Shown here in pieces: positions 17,281-26,132 of a stretch of DNA of 64,000 nucleotides (positions are counted from its first letter, which is position 1; every line of letters begins with the position of its first letter). A model generated the notes under the pieces. It was not told the DNA's origin, made no database searches, and saw only the letters and a program-made list of their open reading frames with translations. Origin of the DNA: Clostridia bacterium (GTDB taxonomy: Bacteria > Bacillota > Clostridia > Oscillospirales > Acutalibacteraceae); the NCBI GenBank assembly GCA_017516485.1, contig JAFXCH010000062.1:62001-126000 (forward strand), written 5' to 3'. A program made the translations under genes and the position numbers.

Positions 17281-17904
17281 ATGACAGAATATCTTACACT
17301 TAAAACAGAAAATAATGATGAATTTACCGTTAAGCACTCGCGTTTTATCGGTTATGCAAAGCCTGTTACAACGCAGGATGAGGCGGTAGCTTTCATCAAT
17401 GAAATAAAATCAAAGCACTGGGATGCAAAGCATAATGTATATGCTTATATTCTTCGTGAAGGTCAGACAAGGCGTTATTCAGATGACGGAGAGCCTCAGG
17501 GTACGGCTGGTATTCCCGTGCTCGATGTGCTCCAGAAAGAAGGTTTGACCGATTGCTGTGTCGTGGTAACACGATATTTCGGAGGTATTCTTCTCGGTGG
17601 CGGTGGCCTTGTGCGTGCATATTCACACGCGGCGAAGCTTGCCGTTGACAGTGCAACCGTAATTAAAATGTCGATGTGCGTTCGTGCCGAGTGTGAGTGC
17701 GATTACGGCTTTTACGGCAGACTCGCTTCGCTTATACCCGAGTGCGGCGGTACGGTAGAAAACAGTGAATTTACCGATATTGTAAAGGTTGTTTTCACAA
17801 TTCCCGAATCTCTTTACGGCAGTTTTTGTGCTCAGCTTACCGAATGCAGCTTCGGAAAAGTCAGCTCAACTGTGTTGGAAAAAATCTTTCTTGAAATAAA
17901 ATAA
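17281..17904 (+). CDS. yigZ: YigZ/IMPACT family protein
   Basis: A 207-residue member of the UPF0029/IMPACT family, with an N-terminal domain carrying the signature motifs (SRFIGYAKPV, SDDGEPQGTAGIPVLDVL, VVTRYFGGILLGGGGLVRAY) and a shorter C-terminal ferredoxin-like domain. Eukaryotic IMPACT modulates GCN2; the bacterial role is unclear, though a link to ribosome or translation control has been proposed. The gene begins 15 bases after the palindromic element, so that element forms its leader or carries its promoter. SD is probably AGGAATGAG. Confidence 0.88.
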   Translation: MTEYLTLKTENNDEFTVKHSRFIGYAKPVTTQDEAVAFINEIKSKHWDAKHNVYAYILREGQTRRYSDDGEPQGTAGIPVLDVLQKEGLTDCCVVVTRYFGGILLGGGGLVRAYSHAAKLAVDSATVIKMSMCVRAECECDYGFYGRLASLIPECGGTVENSEFTDIVKVVFTIPESLYGSFCAQLTECSFGKVSSTVLEKIFLEIK

Positions 17905-17980
17905 AAAATAAAGAGGGTTTTAGTAAAAAAGCTACTACAACTTATATATATGAACGAAAAAAGGCAGGTGAGGTCAGGTT

Positions 17981-18976
17981 ATGCAGAGTATAAGAGAGTT
18001 AACGGAGAAGAATGAACATATTATTTTGTCGCCTTATGCCGCTTTTGCCGATGAGAGTGTCGGTAGAGAGCGTGATGAAGAGCCGTGTGATATCCGTACC
18101 TGCTTTCAGCGTGACCGTGACCGTATAATTCATTCTAATGCCTTCCGCAGGCTAAAGCACAAGTCACAGGTTTTCCTGTCACCAGAAGGTGACCATTACC
18201 GTACAAGACTTACACATACACTTGAGGTTTCGCAGATTGCCCGTACGATTGCCGTAGGTCTTCGTCTCAATGAAGATTTGACCGAGGCCATTGCCTTAGG
18301 TCACGATTTAGGTCATACTCCTTTCGGTCACGCAGGCGAGCGTGCACTCAACAGTGTGCATCCGGGCGGTTACCGCCACTATGAGCAAAGCGTGCGTGTT
18401 TGTGAACTTCTCGAAAAAAACGGACAAGGTCTCAATCTGAGTTATGAAGTAATCAACGGTATTGAGCGCCATACAAACGGTGAAAATGCAAAGACGCTTG
18501 AGGGTAGGATTGTACGGCTTGCAGACAGAATTGCTTATATCAATCACGATATTGACGATTCTATCCGTGCAGGTGTAATCACTGAAGACGATATATCTTT
18601 ATCTGTACGCAAGGTACTCGGCTTCTCGAAATCAGAGCGTATCAATACTCTTGTTCTCTCTGTAATTGAAAACAGTGAGGACGATATAACTCTCGATCCT
18701 GAGGTTGCAGAGGCTATGGATGAACTGCATACTTTTATGTTTGCAAATGTTTATACAAATCCTTACTGTAAGGGTGAAGAGGGCAAGGCTGATACTATGC
18801 TCAAACAGCTTTACCATTATTTTGCTGATAATCCTGCAGAATTACCTAACGCATACGAAGAGATATGTTTGCGTGAGGGCGCTGACAGAGCAGCGTGCGA
18901 TTACATATCCGGTATGACCGACAGATTTGCCGTGCGCAAGTTTGAAGAGCTGTTTATTCCGCTTTCCTGGTCATAA
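17981..18976 (+). CDS. dgt: Deoxyguanosinetriphosphate triphosphohydrolase (HD family)
   Basis: A 331-residue HD-domain dNTPase that cleaves dGTP (or other dNTPs) to the nucleoside and triphosphate. The metal ligands are visible: TRLTHTLEVSQIAR, ALGHDLGHTPFGHAGE and ADRIAYINHDIDD. The N-terminal motif NAFRRLKHKSQVF is characteristic of the short (about 330-residue) dGTPase-like branch. It lies directly upstream of dnaG-rpoD, a common arrangement in Clostridia, linking dNTP pools with replication initiation. SD is GTGAGGTC. Confidence 0.92.
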   Translation: MQSIRELTEKNEHIILSPYAAFADESVGRERDEEPCDIRTCFQRDRDRIIHSNAFRRLKHKSQVFLSPEGDHYRTRLTHTLEVSQIARTIAVGLRLNEDLTEAIALGHDLGHTPFGHAGERALNSVHPGGYRHYEQSVRVCELLEKNGQGLNLSYEVINGIERHTNGENAKTLEGRIVRLADRIAYINHDIDDSIRAGVITEDDISLSVRKVLGFSKSERINTLVLSVIENSEDDITLDPEVAEAMDELHTFMFANVYTNPYCKGEEGKADTMLKQLYHYFADNPAELPNAYEEICLREGADRAACDYISGMTDRFAVRKFEELFIPLSWS

Positions 18977-19042
18977 GTATATCGGGCTTTTTTGTGGTTA
19001 ATACATATATAAATACATTATATAGTTAATTTGGAGAGAGAA

Positions 19043-20791
19043 ATGGCAAATCGCTTGAATGAAGATTTTTTGCGTGAACTTCGGGAAAAGAACGAAATTT
19101 CCGAGGTTATCTCTCCTTATGTCAATTTGCGTCGAAGGGGTACCACTATGAACGGTCTTTGCCCATTTCATAACGAAAAAACTCCTTCGTTTACTGTTTA
19201 TCTTGATACACAGTCTTTTTACTGTTTCGGCTGCGGTGCAGGTGGTGACGTAATCACTTTTATACGCCGTATCGAAAATCTCGGCTATATTGATGCTGTC
19301 AAAAGTCTTGCTCAGCGTGCGGGAATGGCTTTGCCTGAAGACGGATTTGATGATGTTATCAGTAAACGCCGCCGCAGGATACTTGAAGCAAACCGTGAGG
19401 CTGCCAGATTTTTCCATTCATCGCTTATGAGCGAAAAAGGTAAAATCTGTCTTGATTATTATCTTTCGCGCGGTTACAGTATGGCAACTATACGTCGATT
19501 CGGTATGGGATATGCACCCGATGATTGGCGTGCACTTTATAATCATCTGCATTCACTCGGCTATACACCGGGCGAGCTTGTTGATGCAAACCTTGTGCGT
19601 AAGAGCGAAAAAAACGGTAAGGTGAATTATTACGATAATTTCCGTAACCGAGCTATAATACCTATTATTGATGTGCGCGGTAATGTTGTTGCTTTTGGCG
19701 GTCGCGTGCTTGATGACTCTAAGCCGAAATATATTAATACTTCTGATACTCTTGTTTATAAAAAAGGCTCAGGTGTGTTTGCACTTAATCTCGCAAAAGA
19801 CAGTGGTGAGCGCAGCCTGATTATAACTGAAGGCTATATGGATACAATAGCTCTTCACCAGGCAGGCTTCAAGAATACTATCGCTTGTTTGGGCACAGCT
19901 TTACCCGACGAGCAAGTTAATCTTATAAGTCGCTACGCCGATGAAGTGCTCCTTGCATACGATTCCGACGAAGCAGGGCAGAAAGCTGTTCGCAGAGCAA
20001 TACAAGCCTTTTCAAAAACAGGTGTCAAGGTGCGCGTGCTTGCACTTTCAGGCGGTAAAGATCCTGACGAAATAATCAAAAAATACGGTCCGGAGAGATT
20101 CCGCAGCATTGTAAATGGTGCGGCAAACGATGTTGAATATCGTTTGCAAAGCATCCGTTCCCGTTATAATATTATGACCGATGACGGTAAAGTCGGATTT
20201 ATGCGTGAGGCTGTTACAGTGCTTGCTGCGATAAGCTCTGAAATTGAGCGAGATGTTTATATTAACCGACTTTCAAGTGACTTAGGTATATCTAAGGATG
20301 CAATTACCGCTCAGGTCAAATCAGTGCGTAAGCGTTCCGTGCGTGCGAAAGAAGCTGAGGAAATGAGGCGTATTCAAGCTTCGTCTTTTGCACCGCAAGG
20401 TGCTGCTTCAGTTTCCGGCTCTGTAGGCGCAAGGCGTGCGGAAGAGGCACTGCTTGCCAATCTGATGCGTTCGCCGTCAAATTACCGTAAGTTTTCGGAC
20501 AAGCTTTCAGCTGATATATTTCTCACCGAATTCGGTAAAGCTGCTTTTGAGGCTTTGCTTCCGTATCTTGAAAGGGGAGAGTCACCCGAATACGGTCAGG
20601 TTATACAATCGCTCGACGGTGAGCAGGCGGCAATTCTTTCAAAGATTATCAATACCAAAATCAATACAGGCAACACCGCTGCTGAATGCAGTGATTGCAT
20701 AGATAAGCTTATTGAGGAAAAAGCTAAATCGGATGTGGCAGATCCCTCAGCATTAAGTGATGAAGATTTCAAAAAATTATTCAACTCATAA
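19043..20791 (+). CDS. dnaG: DNA primase DnaG
   Basis: A primase of 582 residues making RNA primers at the replication fork. The N-terminal zinc finger has GLCPFHNEKTPSF and FYCFGCGAGGDVITF; the TOPRIM catalytic core carries the acidic residues in ITEGYMDTIALHQAG and LLAYDSDEAGQKA. A poorly conserved DnaB-interacting C-terminal region follows (from about 440). I choose ATG 19043, with GGAGAG nine bases upstream; TTG 19031 is in frame but contains the SD. It is followed by rpoD after 13 bases, the classic macromolecular-synthesis operon without rpsU. Confidence 0.96.
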   Translation: MANRLNEDFLRELREKNEISEVISPYVNLRRRGTTMNGLCPFHNEKTPSFTVYLDTQSFYCFGCGAGGDVITFIRRIENLGYIDAVKSLAQRAGMALPEDGFDDVISKRRRRILEANREAARFFHSSLMSEKGKICLDYYLSRGYSMATIRRFGMGYAPDDWRALYNHLHSLGYTPGELVDANLVRKSEKNGKVNYYDNFRNRAIIPIIDVRGNVVAFGGRVLDDSKPKYINTSDTLVYKKGSGVFALNLAKDSGERSLIITEGYMDTIALHQAGFKNTIACLGTALPDEQVNLISRYADEVLLAYDSDEAGQKAVRRAIQAFSKTGVKVRVLALSGGKDPDEIIKKYGPERFRSIVNGAANDVEYRLQSIRSRYNIMTDDGKVGFMREAVTVLAAISSEIERDVYINRLSSDLGISKDAITAQVKSVRKRSVRAKEAEEMRRIQASSFAPQGAASVSGSVGARRAEEALLANLMRSPSNYRKFSDKLSADIFLTEFGKAAFEALLPYLERGESPEYGQVIQSLDGEQAAILSKIINTKINTGNTAAECSDCIDKLIEEKAKSDVADPSALSDEDFKKLFNS

Positions 20792-20804
20792 GGAGAGATA
20801 AAGA

Positions 20805-21905
20805 ATGGGAATTGAGACAACAGACAAGAAAAGTGCTTTTCGTGCGTTGGTTGAGCGCGGTAAACAGACCGGTAAGCTTTCAACACGCGAGATTGACGCT
20901 GCAATCGAAGAAATGAATCTTGAGCTCGAAGAACTTGACGAGCTCTATGATACTTTAGAAACGCACAATATAAAGATTATTGATGACCTTGGTGATGCAG
21001 CACTTGAGGAGCTTGCTTTCGATACCGATATCAAGGTTCCCGGTGATTCAGGCTCAGGTGATGCTAAAAACGCAGCAATGGATGACCCTGTTAAGGTTTA
21101 TCTCAAAGAGATTGGTCATGTTCCGCTTCTTACTGCTGAAGAGGAAATTGAGCTTGCTGTTAAAATTGCAAACAACGATGAGGCTGCAAAAAGCCGTCTC
21201 GCCGAAGCTAACCTGCGCCTTGTTGTCAGTATTGCAAAGCGCTATGTCGGCAGAGGTATGCAGTTCCTTGATCTTATTCAGGAAGGTAATCTCGGTCTTA
21301 TCAAAGCTGTTGATAAGTTTGATCATACCAAAGGCTTTAAGTTTTCAACCTATGCTACATGGTGGATCAGACAGGCTATTACCAGAGCTATTGCAGACCA
21401 GGCAAGAACTATCCGTATTCCGGTCCATATGGTTGAAACTATCAATAAAGTCAAGAAGACAAACAGCCAGCTTCTGCATAAAATCGGTCGCGATCCCAGT
21501 GCTGAAGAAATTGCACAGGAGCTCGATATGCCTGTAGATAAAGTTCGTGAGATTCTTCGCGTTGCTCAGGAGCCTGTTTCTCTTGAAACACCTATCGGTG
21601 AAGAGGAAGACAGCCATCTTGGTGACTTTATTCCCGATGATGATGCACTTGCACCGGCAGATGCAGCTTCAAACATTCTCCTAAAAGAGTCTCTTGATGA
21701 AGTACTTAACACTCTTACTCCCAGAGAAAAGAAGGTTATTGTACTTCGTTTCGGCCTTGCAGACGGTCATCCCCGTACACTTGAAGAGGTTGGTAAAGAG
21801 TTTAACGTTACACGTGAGCGTATCCGTCAGATTGAGGCGAAAGCTCTTCGTAAGCTCCGTCATCCCAGCAGAAGCAAGAAGCTCAGAGACTTCCTTGATT
21901 CATAA
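20805..21905 (+). CDS. rpoD: RNA polymerase primary sigma factor SigA
   Basis: Housekeeping sigma-70 of 366 residues, short as in Gram-positive bacteria (no large non-conserved insert). Region 1.1 is followed by 1.2 ([17 protein letters not shown]), 2 ([34 protein letters not shown]), 3 ([15 protein letters not shown]) and 4.2 ([19 protein letters not shown]). SD AAGGAG lies before the ATG. It is co-transcribed with dnaG. The -35/-10 boxes found elsewhere in this window fit this sigma factor. Confidence 0.97.
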   Translation: MGIETTDKKSAFRALVERGKQTGKLSTREIDAAIEEMNLELEELDELYDTLETHNIKIIDDLGDAALEELAFDTDIKVPGDSGSGDAKNAAMDDPVKVYLKEIGHVPLLTAEEEIELAVKIANNDEAAKSRLAEANLRLVVSIAKRYVGRGMQFLDLIQEGNLGLIKAVDKFDHTKGFKFSTYATWWIRQAITRAIADQARTIRIPVHMVETINKVKKTNSQLLHKIGRDPSAEEIAQELDMPVDKVREILRVAQEPVSLETPIGEEEDSHLGDFIPDDDALAPADAASNILLKESLDEVLNTLTPREKKVIVLRFGLADGHPRTLEEVGKEFNVTRERIRQIEAKALRKLRHPSRSKKLRDFLDS

Positions 21906-21968
21906 TTTTGACGTGTTTTACTTTGGGTAAATGTTTTTAGCTACTGAAAATTTGTAGGGTGAGTTTAT

Positions 21969-22895
21969 TTGAAAATCAGTAGAATAATTGCTGTTGCTTT
22001 TGCGTTTATATTACTTGCGGCTAGTTTATCGTTTAACTCTTTTGCTCTTAATGTTGACGGTGCTCTTCTTGAAGCAGAGTGGAAAAGTGCCGATGAAACA
22101 GTGTTGGTTTCATCAACGGATAATGCTAATTGCGACATCAGTTACGGTATTGTTTACATTTTCTGTGATGAGTCTGCTTCGCGGATTTATATAGGATTCA
22201 AAGCAAAGCTTACTGAAAAAATTGATGAAAATTCTGCTTTTGGCGTAGCTTTTTCAGCAGATTCGGGTGAGTTTGTATATGTTACAACCGAAGGTGTTTC
22301 TGATTACAATTCCGATAAATATGAAGTAGAGGCTGAAACGTGCTGCTATTCCGATTCAGTTTATAGTGTTGAGGTTGCTTTAGGTATAAAATACGGTATG
22401 TCAACTGTTGATACACTGCGTGTTCGTTTCGTTGATTCGTCAGGCAGCCCGTCGAATATCTATACCGTTAATATTCCCGAAGCGAATTTGTTAGATGATA
22501 ACAACGTCACAAAACCTGTATACAACAACTCTGATATCGCAGATGCTCCTGCAGAAAAAACTACAAAAGTAAGAGCAACAAAGCCTAAAACATCCAAGCC
22601 CAAGACCACCAAACCGAAGAAAACACAGACAGATATTACGCGAACGCAAGCAGCAGATACAGCAAATATTAACGGTGCAATAAATACAACCGCAAATCCT
22701 TACAATGAAGATACAACGGTTTTGACTGTCAGCAAGGTTAAACTCTATAAGAATATTAACTATACAGTTGTATGTGTTCTGATAGTGACGGCTTTGGGAA
22801 TCTGTGTTGCTGTCAATCTTTCGCGTGATAAAGAAATGAGCAAAAAAGAAAAAGAACTTAAACGCGATAAAGACAAAGACGATAAATCGTTTTAA
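21969..22895 (+). CDS. Membrane-anchored extracellular protein with CBM9-like domain
   Basis: A 308-residue surface protein with no confident family. A signal peptide (about 1-26, ending NSFA) is followed by a beta-rich domain whose opening (DGALLEAEWKSADE) and IYIGFKAK strand resemble CBM9/DOMON-like sugar-binding modules. A Thr/Lys/Pro-rich linker (about 195-220, repeats of KPKT) leads to a transmembrane helix (about 260-283) and a highly charged Lys/Asp tail inside the cell. Starts at TTG 21969 with GGGTGAG upstream. It follows rpoD by 63 bases without a visible terminator. Possibly a wall- or glycan-sensing or tethering protein; function not known. Confidence 0.75.
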   Translation: MKISRIIAVAFAFILLAASLSFNSFALNVDGALLEAEWKSADETVLVSSTDNANCDISYGIVYIFCDESASRIYIGFKAKLTEKIDENSAFGVAFSADSGEFVYVTTEGVSDYNSDKYEVEAETCCYSDSVYSVEVALGIKYGMSTVDTLRVRFVDSSGSPSNIYTVNIPEANLLDDNNVTKPVYNNSDIADAPAEKTTKVRATKPKTSKPKTTKPKKTQTDITRTQAADTANINGAINTTANPYNEDTTVLTVSKVKLYKNINYTVVCVLIVTALGICVAVNLSRDKEMSKKEKELKRDKDKDDKSF

Positions 22896-22970
22896 ATGAT
22901 TGTTCGTTATCCCTATCTGTTCATTAATGATATAATATTAAGTATTAAAATACATAAGGAGAGTATGTTT

Positions 22971-23939
22971 ATGTCCTTGACGTCAACAATTATCCCGATA
23001 ATAGTATCTGCCCTTGTGGCGGCAATGTCTTCCTTTACTTCAATGGTTCCTGCCAGAATCGAGGCAAAAGAAGATGATGTTCTTCTCAACTTATCAGTAG
23101 TTTCCGATACTCATCTCGATGAGAAGTTTTCTCCGCTTGCATGGTTCCTTGGTATTGGCCTTAACGATATGAGCCGCGCAAAAACTCCTGTTGATGCAGT
23201 TCTTGTTACAGGTGACCTTACCAATTACGGTGATGAAGGTTCAATTGATGAATTCTTTGACACAATGGAAAAGCACTGGGACGGTAAGGCTATTATCGCA
23301 ATGGGTAACCACGATATAGGTCACGTTGAAGATAAAGAAGCTGAGGAAGCAAGACAGTATTTCGTAGAGAAATATAACGCTTATCAGGGTACGAATATTG
23401 AAAAATCTTACTACAGCACAGAAATTGACGGCTATAAGTTTATTGTTCTTACCGATCAGTCTGATGATTCATGGGATCATCCCGACCTTTTCCGGGATCA
23501 GCTTGATTTCCTTGATGCTGAGCTTGCAAGCAGCGGCTCCGACGATAAGCCCGTTTTTGTTATCTCTCACTGGCCGCTCGCCGGTACACACGGTGAAGAA
23601 ATTGCTTGGGACGACGGTGATATGGGTGAACCTTATACAACTCAAGTTCAGCAGATTCTTGAAAAATATGAAAACGTATTCTTTATCAGCGGTCATATCC
23701 ATATAGGTCTTAACGGCAATTTTACCAGCGAGAAATACGGCGTTTCTTATTACGACAGAATTAACGGTGTAAATTATCTCAATCTTCCTTCTTACGGTCT
23801 GTTCAGCCGTTTCGGTACAGTGCTTGGAGGTAAAGGATATCAGATTGAAGTATATGACGATGAAGTCGTTATCCGAGCCAGAAATTTTGTAACTCATAAA
23901 TGGTTCGGCAATTACGAAACAGTAGTTGAACTTGATTAA
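22971..23939 (+). CDS. Calcineurin-like metallophosphoesterase, membrane-anchored or exported
   Basis: A 322-residue protein with the full binuclear metallophosphoesterase signature: SDTHLDE, TGDLTNYGD, MGNHDIG, then ISHWPLAG and SGHIHIGLNG. The N terminus (STIIPIIVSALVAAMSSF) is a probable signal anchor, placing the enzyme outside. Substrate unknown (nucleotides, phospholipids and teichoic acid intermediates are all used by this fold). ATG 22971 is chosen because AAGGAG lies 9 bases upstream; 22965 is closer to the SD. A TATAAT at 22931 suggests its own promoter. A terminator follows at 23964. Confidence 0.85.
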   Translation: MSLTSTIIPIIVSALVAAMSSFTSMVPARIEAKEDDVLLNLSVVSDTHLDEKFSPLAWFLGIGLNDMSRAKTPVDAVLVTGDLTNYGDEGSIDEFFDTMEKHWDGKAIIAMGNHDIGHVEDKEAEEARQYFVEKYNAYQGTNIEKSYYSTEIDGYKFIVLTDQSDDSWDHPDLFRDQLDFLDAELASSGSDDKPVFVISHWPLAGTHGEEIAWDDGDMGEPYTTQVQQILEKYENVFFISGHIHIGLNGNFTSEKYGVSYYDRINGVNYLNLPSYGLFSRFGTVLGGKGYQIEVYDDEVVIRARNFVTHKWFGNYETVVELD

Positions 23940-23963
23940 TTTATTTATTTATTAAAATTATAT

Positions 23964-23998
23964 ACGGGGAGCAAGATGATTGCTCTCCGTAATTTTTG
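23964..23998 (+). terminator. Terminator after metallophosphoesterase gene
   Basis: ACGGGGAGCAA (23964-23974) pairs with TTGCTCTCCGT (23980-23990), one G-T pair, followed by AATTTTT. Confidence 0.85.
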
Positions 23999-24041
23999 TT
24001 AAAAATCAGCAAATTTTTTTGAAAATTCTTATAAAAAACAC

Positions 24042-24070
24042 TTGCAAAACCGTATATACTGTGATATAAT
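24042..24070 (+). promoter_or_regulatory. Promoter for rpsB-tsf
   Basis: TTGCAA (24042-24047), 17 bases, TATAAT (24065-24070). A strong sigma-A promoter about 105 bases before the rpsB ATG, leaving a long leader. Confidence 0.85.
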
Positions 24071-24074
24071 TGCT

Positions 24075-24166
24075 CGTGCATTTCGCACGCAGAGCGTTAT
24101 GCCTTGGTGCAGCCATAATGGCTGTTCGGTAAATTTCAAAGCTCTGCGGAGGAAAAACTAAGGAGG
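24075..24166 (+). promoter_or_regulatory. Structured leader of rpsB (candidate S2 autoregulatory element)
   Basis: The untranslated leader can fold as a short hairpin CGTGC-ATTTC-GCACG (24075-24089) followed by a closed domain in which GCAGAGC (24089-24095) pairs with GCTCTGC (24141-24147) and encloses CAGCC/GGCTG (24110-24114/24120-24124). The first and last helices share one base. Two SD-like segments follow, GCGGAGG and AAGGAGG. S2 is known to autoregulate rpsB-tsf in other bacteria; whether this leader does is inference. Confidence 0.5.
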
Positions 24167-24175
24167 AAAAAACAA

Positions 24176-24898
24176 ATGGCAACAGTATCAATGAAGCAGC
24201 TGCTCGAAGCAGGTGTGCACTTCGGTCACCAGACCAGAAGATGGAACCCCAAAATGGCTCCCTATATTTTTGCGGAGCGCAACGGTATCTACATCATCGA
24301 CCTTCAGAAGACAGTTAAGAAGCTCGATGAGGCTTACAAGTTCGTTACAGATATCGCAGCAGAAGGCGGCGAAATTCTTTTCGTCGGCACAAAGAAGCAG
24401 GCTCAGGATTCTATCCGTGAGGAAGCTATCCGTTGCGGTATGCCTTTCGTAAACGCACGTTGGCTCGGCGGTATGCTTACAAACTTCAAGACAATCCAGA
24501 AGAGAATCAAGAGACTTGCACAGCACAAGGCTATGGAAGCTGACGGTACATTCGATATGCTTCCCAAGAAGGAAGTTATCAAGCTCAACCTCGAGATCGA
24601 GAAGCTCGAGAAGTTTATGGGCGGTATCACAGGCATGAAGAAGCAGCCCTCTGCTATGTTTGTTGTTGATCCCCGCAAGGAGAAGAATGCTGTAGCAGAA
24701 GCAAAGAAGCTCGGTATTCCGGTCGTAGCTATTGTTGACACAAACTGTGATCCCGACGAGATCGATTACGTTATCCCCGGTAACGATGACGCTATCCGTG
24801 CTGTTAAGCTCATTGCTGCTGAGATGGCAAACGCTGTTCTCGAAGGCAAGCAGGGCGAGCAGGTTGCTGCAGAAGCAACAGAAGCTGCTGCTGAATAA
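24176..24898 (+). CDS. rpsB: 30S ribosomal protein S2
   Basis: Ribosomal protein S2 of 240 residues: [19 protein letters not shown] at the N terminus, then [21 protein letters not shown] and the [14 protein letters not shown] and [20 protein letters not shown] motifs. The tail is Ala/Glu-rich. It opens the rpsB-tsf operon behind a strong promoter and an ideal AAGGAGG SD. Codon choice is visibly biased compared with flanking genes (for example AAG, GAG, CTC and TTC preferred), as expected of a highly expressed gene. Confidence 0.97.
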   Translation: MATVSMKQLLEAGVHFGHQTRRWNPKMAPYIFAERNGIYIIDLQKTVKKLDEAYKFVTDIAAEGGEILFVGTKKQAQDSIREEAIRCGMPFVNARWLGGMLTNFKTIQKRIKRLAQHKAMEADGTFDMLPKKEVIKLNLEIEKLEKFMGGITGMKKQPSAMFVVDPRKEKNAVAEAKKLGIPVVAIVDTNCDPDEIDYVIPGNDDAIRAVKLIAAEMANAVLEGKQGEQVAAEATEAAAE

Positions 24899-24936
24899 TT
24901 AAAATACAACCATATTAATATAGGAGGACTAATACA

Positions 24937-26037
24937 ATGGCATTTACAGCTAAAGATGTCCAGGCTCTTCGCGAGAAGACAGGCGTTGGTATGATGGACT
25001 GCAAAAAGGCTCTCACCGAAACAGACGGTGATATGGAGAAGGCAATTGAATTCCTTAGAAAAAAGGGTCTTGCTGCTGCTGAGAAGAAGGCAAGCAGAAT
25101 TGCTGCTGAAGGTATGGTTTATCCCTACTACGATGCTGACAAGAATGTCGGTGTTGTTGTTGAAGTTAACGCAGAAACAGACTTCGTTGCTAAGAACGAT
25201 AAGTTCACAAGCTTCGTAAAGGCTGTTGCAAATACAGTTGTTACTGAGAATCCCGCTGATCTCGATGCTCTTCTTGCTTGCAAGCTTGACGGCAGCGACA
25301 GAACAGTTCAGGAGAACCTTCAGGACAACATCCTTTCAATCGGTGAGAACCAGAAGGTTCGCCGTTTTGAGAGAGTTGAGGGCGTTTGTGCAACTTACAT
25401 CCACGGCGGCGGTTCCGTTGGTGTTCTTGTTAACTTCGATACAAACGTTGCTGCTGACAATGCAGAGTTCGTTGCTATGGGTAAGAACATCGCAATGCAG
25501 ATTGCAGCTATGAACCCCGAGTATCTCAGCAAGGAAGATATGTCAGAGGCTGAGCTTGAGAACATAAAGTCAATCACAATTGACAGCTCACTCAACAAGC
25601 CCGAATCTCTTCCCAAGCCCATTCTTAACAAGCTCTTTGAAACAGCTGTTAACGATAAGCTTTTCAGCGATGCAGATATCGCTGCTTATGAGGCAGAGAA
25701 GAACAACAAGTTCCTCTTCAACTTCCTTTCCAAGGAAGCAGTTGCAACTCTTGCACAGCTTGCTGTTGCAGGTAAGGAAGAGTATGTCAACAACAAGATT
25801 TTTGCAGGTGCTGTTGACGGCCGTATCAAGAAGCAGCTTAAGGAAATCTGCCTTCTTGATCAGACATTCGTTCGTTCCGACCTCTTCGACGGTACAGTAG
25901 GCGGCTATATCGCTGATGTTGCTAAGAAGATGGGCGCTGAAATCAAGATCAAGGGCTTTGTCCGCTACGGCAAGGGCGAAGGTCTTGAGAAGCGTGAGGA
26001 CAACTTTGCTGACGAAATCGCAAAGATGGTTCAGTAA
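24937..26037 (+). CDS. tsf: Elongation factor Ts with an internal insertion
   Basis: Nucleotide exchange factor for EF-Tu. The N-terminal UBA-like domain (KDVQALREKTGVGMMDCKKA), the EF-Tu-contacting ETDFVAKND and the C-terminal CLLDQTFV and RYGKGEG motifs are conserved. At 366 residues it is longer than typical EF-Ts (about 280-300). The extra length sits mostly at residues about 205-290 (25549-25807), in the C-terminal core subdomain before DGRIKKQ, which is normally about 30 residues in this interval. The frame is intact and codon bias matches rpsB, so it appears genuine. SD AGGAGG. Confidence 0.95.
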   Translation: MAFTAKDVQALREKTGVGMMDCKKALTETDGDMEKAIEFLRKKGLAAAEKKASRIAAEGMVYPYYDADKNVGVVVEVNAETDFVAKNDKFTSFVKAVANTVVTENPADLDALLACKLDGSDRTVQENLQDNILSIGENQKVRRFERVEGVCATYIHGGGSVGVLVNFDTNVAADNAEFVAMGKNIAMQIAAMNPEYLSKEDMSEAELENIKSITIDSSLNKPESLPKPILNKLFETAVNDKLFSDADIAAYEAEKNNKFLFNFLSKEAVATLAQLAVAGKEEYVNNKIFAGAVDGRIKKQLKEICLLDQTFVRSDLFDGTVGGYIADVAKKMGAEIKIKGFVRYGKGEGLEKREDNFADEIAKMVQ

Positions 26038-26057
26038 TTAATCCTGATTGCTAATAT

Positions 26058-26094
26058 GGCAGAGAGCAGTAATATTCTGTTCTCTGCCTTTTTT
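26058..26094 (+). terminator. Terminator after rpsB-tsf
   Basis: GGCAGAGAGCAG (26058-26069) pairs with CTGTTCTCTGCC (ending 26088), with one internal mismatch, followed by TTTTTT. It ends the rpsB-tsf transcript, so the accessory block begins beyond it. Confidence 0.9.
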
Positions 26095-26132
26095 GAATTT
26101 TATATATAAACTATATTGTGGTGTGATTTGTT

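Noticed and set aside
22896-22970. Upstream start for the metallophosphoesterase
   Set aside because: ATG 22896 abuts the preceding stop and lacks an SD; AAGGAG at 22956 supports 22971 (or 22965).
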